This document shows positions 31,174 to 34,781 of a DNA stretch of 34,781 nt, piece after piece. The translations under genes were made by a program, and so were the position numbers. The number at the start of each line of letters is the position of its first letter. Position 1 is the stretch's first letter. The stretch is from an uncultured Austwickia sp. Its GTDB lineage: Bacteria > Actinomycetota > Actinomycetes > Actinomycetales > Dermatophilaceae. The stretch covers positions 1 through 34,781 of the forward strand of contig CAKUSI010000006.1 in assembly GCA_934678955.1 (NCBI GenBank), read 5' to 3'. The notes below the pieces were generated by a model. That model was not told where the DNA came from, made no database searches, and saw nothing but the letters and a program-made list of their open reading frames with translations.

Positions 31174-32046
31174 TTTCCAATCCCGCGGGACCATCGCCGA
31201 GGCCTCTCCGAACAAGCGACGAGCCGTCCCGTACTCGCCGCGCGCGAGCGCCTCCTCGGCCTGCCGTTGGAGGGCGCGCGGGGATCCGTTGCGCAATCGG
31301 AGATCGAGGAACTGGCGGCAGGGCTCGTCCATCCCGGCGCCGTGCTCGGCACGCGCGCGCCGCAGGAGCCGGTCCTCCGCCTCGATCATGGCGTCGGCGT
31401 TGGCCGACAGGCTCCCGGGCCGCCACCGATACAGCGCCTGCGGCTTCGGCTGGAACACGGCCTCGACGCCGGTGTAGATGGCTCGCAACCAGAGGTCCCA
31501 GTCCTCCGCGCACCGGAACGTCTCGTCGCATCCGCCCAGGTCCAGATAGAGCTGGGTGGGAAACATCATGAAGGCGGAGAGGAAGTTGCCCTGCAGGATG
31601 GCGAGCCGTTGGTCGGCCTGGGGCGGGAAGTGCGACGCAGCCATCGTGCGGAAGATGCTCACGCCCTCCGGGCGCAGGAAGTAGGCGTTGCTCGCTGCCG
31701 CGCGCCGCCCGCCGCCTGCCGCCTGCCAGCGCGCGAGCAGACGCTCGAGGTACTGCGGAAGCAAGATGTCGTCGGCGTCCACGAAGGCGACCAGGTCGCC
31801 GGTCGCCAGTCGGGCACCCGCGTTGCGGGTCGCGGACAACCCGGCGTTGTCCTGGCGGACGTGCCGCACCTTCGTCTCGTAGGCGGCCAGCAGGGCGGGC
31901 GTCTCGTCGGTCGACCCGTCGTCGACCACGACGATCTCGACACGGGGGTAGGTCTGCGTCAACACGCTGGTCAGGGTCCCGCCGAGGGTGTCGACCGAGT
32001 TGTAGGCGGGGACGACCACGGTGATGAGTGGTTCGGAGGACGCCAC
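31084..32046 (-). CDS. Family 2 glycosyltransferase
   Basis: 320 residues. Classical GT2: ITVVVPAYNSVDTLGGTLTS, VVVDDGSTDET, ATRNAGARLATGDLVAFVDADD with the DxD (DAD), and the CAEDWDLWLRAIYTG acceptor/base motif. A helical C-terminus follows. GTG 32046 has GGGAAAGG upstream; TAGAGT on the minus strand (32089-32084) may be a -10. It lies 99 bp after the PIG-L gene in the same direction, and converges on the other GT2 with a 90-bp overlap. Sugar unknown. Confidence 0.87.
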   Translation of the reverse strand: MASSEPLITVVVPAYNSVDTLGGTLTSVLTQTYPRVEIVVVDDGSTDETPALLAAYETKVRHVRQDNAGLSATRNAGARLATGDLVAFVDADDILLPQYLERLLARWQAAGGGRRAAASNAYFLRPEGVSIFRTMAASHFPPQADQRLAILQGNFLSAFMMFPTQLYLDLGGCDETFRCAEDWDLWLRAIYTGVEAVFQPKPQALYRWRPGSLSANADAMIEAEDRLLRRARAEHGAGMDEPCRQFLDLRLRNGSPRALQRQAEEALARGEYGTARRLFGEASAMVPRDWKLRSRYASMTAFPPAARWWRRRLDGAERSL

Positions 32047-32145
32047 GGCACCTTTCCCTCACGCGACGGACGGTGGCCTCCTTACTCTATGGCGCGGGAG
32101 TGCCGGCACGGCCTATCCGCGCGGCGGGGTCCGGCAGGGTGTGGC

Positions 32146-33102
32146 CTACGTCGCGGCGCCGTGGACTGGCGGCCGCTCGCCGGCCGGGCCGTCGGTGCTC
32201 GGGTCGATGAGCCAGAAGCGTTCGAACTCGGGCAACGTCGAAGCGCTGTCGAGTGGGCCGTGCGGCGAGGGCACCGCGAGCAACTGGCTCGCGTAGGCCC
32301 TGATCGCCGACGCCTTGCGCTCCCGGTCCACGACCAGGTGCTCCGCGCGGGTCACGACGCCGTGGACGGAGCCGGCGTGCGCCACCGCATCGTCAGCGGG
32401 CTTCCCCCAGGCGTACGGGAGTTCCTCGTAGAGGGCCACCGTCACGTCGGGTAACTCGGGCAGCAGAGCCAGGACGACGTCCCGGACGTACTCGTGATCC
32501 TCGTGGATCACCGAGATGGCGCGTCGACTCAGGCGGCGCGCGCGCGCCATGGCGAAGGACCGGCCCACGGGGCCCGTGGCGCGCACGAGAGCGCGTCGCA
32601 CTCGTTTCACGGGGCTGGGCGGGGCGAGGGGGGCGCCGGAGTCGGCCGACGTACGGCCGGCGCCGGCGGGAACAGCGACGATAGCGGGCCCGTCTTCGAC
32701 CTCGACCCACTCCTGAACGTACTTCCGGATCACGCTGTCCTCGTCGGTGCGGGGCGAGGCGAGGTAGGAGGTGTCCAGGAGACCCAGGTAGTCGCGTCGC
32801 ACGGGCAGGTCGGCGAAGGCGGCCTCGTCCTCGAGGTGGCGCGCCGCCATGGCCGACGTCGAGTCGGTGAACCCGCAAAGCCTGTCCCATTCCGTGGTGA
32901 CAGGACTGGCGGGATGTCCGTCGAAGACCGTCACGACGGTGGATGAGCGCCGTGCGCTGAACAGGGAGAAGGCGGACAGGATCGCGTCGTCCAGGTGGGG
33001 GGACAGCACGAGGAGTCGGCGGTCGTGCTCGAGGAGTGGGTTCAAGGTCCGCAGCTTTCCGTAGCGTCCGGCGGTGGAGGACAGACCCGTCGCGCGGCGC
33101 AC
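32146..33102 (-). CDS. PIG-L family deacetylase-like protein
   Basis: 318 residues, the second PIG-L-type protein in the window. Metal motifs are LSPHLDDAILSAFSLF (Pro-His-x-Asp-Asp) and HEDHEYVRDVVL. A basic 35-residue insertion (PVKRVRRALVRATG and neighbours) separates them. This subgroup often lies in surface-glycan clusters with glycosyltransferases. Start GTG 33102 is the first in frame; the Shine-Dalgarno is weak and a shorter start before the first strand is possible. Divergent from the GT4 gene over a 212-bp gap. Confidence 0.8.
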   Translation of the reverse strand: MRRATGLSSTAGRYGKLRTLNPLLEHDRRLLVLSPHLDDAILSAFSLFSARRSSTVVTVFDGHPASPVTTEWDRLCGFTDSTSAMAARHLEDEAAFADLPVRRDYLGLLDTSYLASPRTDEDSVIRKYVQEWVEVEDGPAIVAVPAGAGRTSADSGAPLAPPSPVKRVRRALVRATGPVGRSFAMARARRLSRRAISVIHEDHEYVRDVVLALLPELPDVTVALYEELPYAWGKPADDAVAHAGSVHGVVTRAEHLVVDRERKASAIRAYASQLLAVPSPHGPLDSASTLPEFERFWLIDPSTDGPAGERPPVHGAAT

Positions 33103-33314
33103 GCGAGGGGCCGAGGTCCTCGGGATCGAACGGCGCCCGAGGCTAGCAGCCCGCCCTGTCCGGCTTCTGTGAGTACCGGCTATTCAGTGGGGGATTCATC
33201 GCCGTTCGACCGTACGCTCGGTGACGGTCATCTTCGTATGTCGTGCGGGTCCCGGGCGAACGACCCACCCGGACGCTCGGTAGATTCGGGTCGCTGGCGC
33301 ACCGGTGAGGGGGC
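33103..33314. promoter_or_regulatory. Divergent gap between PIG-L and GT4 genes
   Basis: 212 bp. TAGATT (33281-33286, context GGTAGATTCG) is a -10 candidate for the GT4 gene, giving a leader of about 22 nt; no -35 is clear. Nothing recognisable for the minus strand. Confidence 0.35.
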
Positions 33315-34571
33315 ATGCGACACATGCGAGTTCTGTTGGTGAGCAAGTTCGTGCATCACGTCGGAGGGGTCGAGACCTACCTCCGCTGGCAGGCGAACGC
33401 GCTGGCGGACGCAGGCCACGAGGTCGGCGTGGTGGGCATGACGCCGCCGCCCGGCGAGCGCCCGATGGAGTGGCCCGGGCGGACCTGGCTCACCCCGGAA
33501 CGCTCGTACGCAGCCGGGGCGGCCGGCCGGGCGCGGAGCGCCGCCGCGTCGGTGTGGTCGCCGCGGGTGGGCCGGGTCGTACGGGACGCCGTGGCAGAGC
33601 TACAGCCGGACGTCGTCCATTTCCACGGGACCTGTTACCAGCTCACGCCGTCGGCCGTCGACGCGGCCCGGAGCGCCGGGGTGCCCTCGGTGGTGACGGC
33701 CCACGAGTACAAGCTGACCTGCGCCAACCAGAGGCTGTACGACCACCGGACCGCTGCTGTCTGCACCGACTGCGTCGGTGTCTCCGGGTGGCGCAAGACC
33801 ACGGCCCCGCTCAGACGCCGCTGCGTCAAGGGAAGCCTGGCGGCGTCCGCGATCGGAGCGGTCGAGGGTCGCGTGGCCGACCGCGTCTGGGCCCTGACGG
33901 CTCCGCTGGTGCTGACTCCGTCCCGGTTCATGCGGGACCTGCTGCTCGCGGACGGCTGGGAGGCCGACGCGGTCCGTTATCTCGACCTGTCCTGGCGCCG
34001 GGACGGCGAGGAGCCGGCGCCTTTGACCAGCGGCAGCAACCTTGTCTTCCTCGGTCGACTCGCCCCGGAGAAGGGCGTGGACCTCCTGCTACGCGTCTGG
34101 GAGCGGTTGGCCGGCCGGCATCCTCGCGTGCGGCTGCGCGTCATCGGGGACGGGGACCAGGAGCAGGAGTTGCGCATTCTGGCCGGCGCGCTGGCTCTGC
34201 CGAGGGTGGACTTCCTCGGTCGTCTCGACGCGACGCAGATCCAGCGCGAGTTGGCGCAGGCCGCGGTCACCGCGCATACCGCCCAGTGGTTCGAGAACTC
34301 GCCGTTCGCCGTGCGCGAGAGCCTGATGGCGGGCGTGCCTGCCGTCGTTGCCGACCTCGGCGGCATGCCGGAGATGGTCTCGCCCGCGACCGGTCGGGTG
34401 GTTCGGCACGACGACATCGACGCCTGGGAACGGGCTTTGGACGAGATGCTCAGTCATCCGCTCGACGACGCGACCTTCGCTCAGGCCGTACGCGAACGGG
34501 CCATGACCGACTCCGAGCACCTGGACCGGTTGTTGGCGCACTACGACGGGCTGCCGCCGGTCACGGCCTGA
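33315..34571 (+). CDS. Family 4 glycosyltransferase
   Basis: 418 residues, GT-B retaining glycosyltransferase. N-terminal half: MRVLLVSKFVHHVGGVETYL and DVVHFHGTCYQL, then a Cys-containing insertion (YKLTCANQRLYDHR, VCTDCVGV, RRRCVKG) seen in a GT4 subgroup. C-terminal donor half: NLVFLGRLAPEKGVDLLL, RLRVIGDGDQE, and the EX7E motif with E327 and E335 in ENSPFAVRESLMAG. ATG 33315 is used; ATG 33324 (three codons on) has better spacing to GAGGGGG. Monocistronic as far as seen; a long tandem repeat array begins 56 bp downstream. Confidence 0.88.
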   Translation: MRHMRVLLVSKFVHHVGGVETYLRWQANALADAGHEVGVVGMTPPPGERPMEWPGRTWLTPERSYAAGAAGRARSAAASVWSPRVGRVVRDAVAELQPDVVHFHGTCYQLTPSAVDAARSAGVPSVVTAHEYKLTCANQRLYDHRTAAVCTDCVGVSGWRKTTAPLRRRCVKGSLAASAIGAVEGRVADRVWALTAPLVLTPSRFMRDLLLADGWEADAVRYLDLSWRRDGEEPAPLTSGSNLVFLGRLAPEKGVDLLLRVWERLAGRHPRVRLRVIGDGDQEQELRILAGALALPRVDFLGRLDATQIQRELAQAAVTAHTAQWFENSPFAVRESLMAGVPAVVADLGGMPEMVSPATGRVVRHDDIDAWERALDEMLSHPLDDATFAQAVRERAMTDSEHLDRLLAHYDGLPPVTA

Positions 34572-34577
34572 CGGCGC

Positions 34578-34613
34578 GCCGCGGCTGATGAGTCGCCTCG
34601 GGCTTCCCGCGGC
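34578..34613 (+). terminator. Possible terminator after the GT4 gene
   Basis: GCCGCGG (34578-34584) pairs perfectly with CCGCGGC (34607-34613) across a 22-nt loop. Position 7 bp after the stop is right for a terminator, but the loop is long and no U-tract follows. Confidence 0.35.
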
Positions 34614-34627
34614 TGCGTGAGCGCTTG

Positions 34628-34781
34628 GCCGCCCGTGGGCGGGAGGTGGTGGGGGGATCCTGCGTGGTGTCGTACGTTTTGCCGCCCGTGGGCGGGAGGT
34701 AGTGGGGGGATCCTGCGTGGTGTCGTACGTTGTGCCGCCCGTGGGCGGGAGGTGGTGGGGGGATCCTGCGTGGTGTGGTAC
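34628..34781. repeat. 53-bp tandem repeat array (three units, cut by window end)
   Basis: Units at 34628-34680, 34681-34733 and 34734-34781 (incomplete) are near identical. Differences in the visible part are one G/A at unit position 20, one T/G at position 52 and a C/G near the end of unit 3. Each starts with GCCGCCCGTGGGCGGG, containing CCGCCC-GT-GGGCGG, and includes GGGGGGATCC and TCGTACG. There are no unique spacers. Upstream, TGCGTGAGCGCTTG looks like a decayed earlier unit end. The array continues beyond the window, so copy number is unknown. Confidence 0.92.

Noticed and set aside
34628..34781. CRISPR array
   Set aside because: Units are contiguous and wholly repeated with 53-bp period; there are no variable spacers and no cas genes.

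Overview
The window is high-GC DNA from an actinobacterium (Actinomycetota). GTG starts, 4-bp stop/start overlaps and the order ino1 - class A PBP - GT87-type membrane protein - rpsF - ssb - rpsR - rplI all point there. The S18 protein has no cysteines, which as far as I recall is usual in Micrococcales, so that order is my best guess; species cannot be named from sequence alone.

Region 1 (1-7311) is conserved housekeeping DNA. Inositol-3-phosphate synthase is on the minus strand. Divergent to it are a bifunctional penicillin-binding protein and a polytopic membrane protein, then the ribosomal/SSB operon rpsF-ssb-rpsR-rplI, which ends in a strong hairpin at 7267-7311. A perfect 9-bp inverted repeat lies between the predicted -35 and -10 of ino1.

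Region 2 (7364-13541) opens a long surface-glycan island. It has a TagD-like cytidylyltransferase, a secreted GH16 glycanase with an N-terminal accessory domain, and the two-step GDP-L-fucose pathway (gmd and a divergent fcl). It also has a CDP-alcohol phosphotransferase-type membrane enzyme and a GT11 alpha-1,2-fucosyltransferase.

Region 3 (13694-24956) is a tightly packed plus-strand operon, mostly with stop/start overlaps. It runs: lipoprotein; very large secreted protein (fibrinogen-like lobe, beta-propeller, Fn3, and the accessory domain also found in the GH16 enzyme); GT2; Wzx-type flippase; Wzz-like protein whose kinase-like half has no P-loop; split Alg14/Alg13-type glycosyltransferase; Wzy-type polymerase. 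A class-III PLP aminotransferase follows. This is a Wzx/Wzy-type polysaccharide pathway with secreted proteins coupled to it. No initiating phosphoglycosyltransferase is seen in the window.

Region 4 (25162-34781) has a Uma2-family nuclease-like gene, then a minus-strand nucleotide-sugar operon: TylCIII-type C-methyltransferase, glucose-1-phosphate cytidylyltransferase-like protein, PIG-L deacetylase, and a second methyltransferase-like protein with altered active-site residues. Then come two convergent GT2 genes, a second PIG-L deacetylase and a GT4. The window ends inside a 53-bp tandem repeat array.

Together the island plausibly makes, exports, polymerises, decorates (fucose, possibly C-methylated deoxysugars, possibly an alcohol phosphate) and remodels one or more cell-surface polysaccharides. 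Three convergent gene pairs overlap tail-to-tail by 28-98 bp. No tRNA, rRNA, insertion sequence, integrase or CRISPR array was found.
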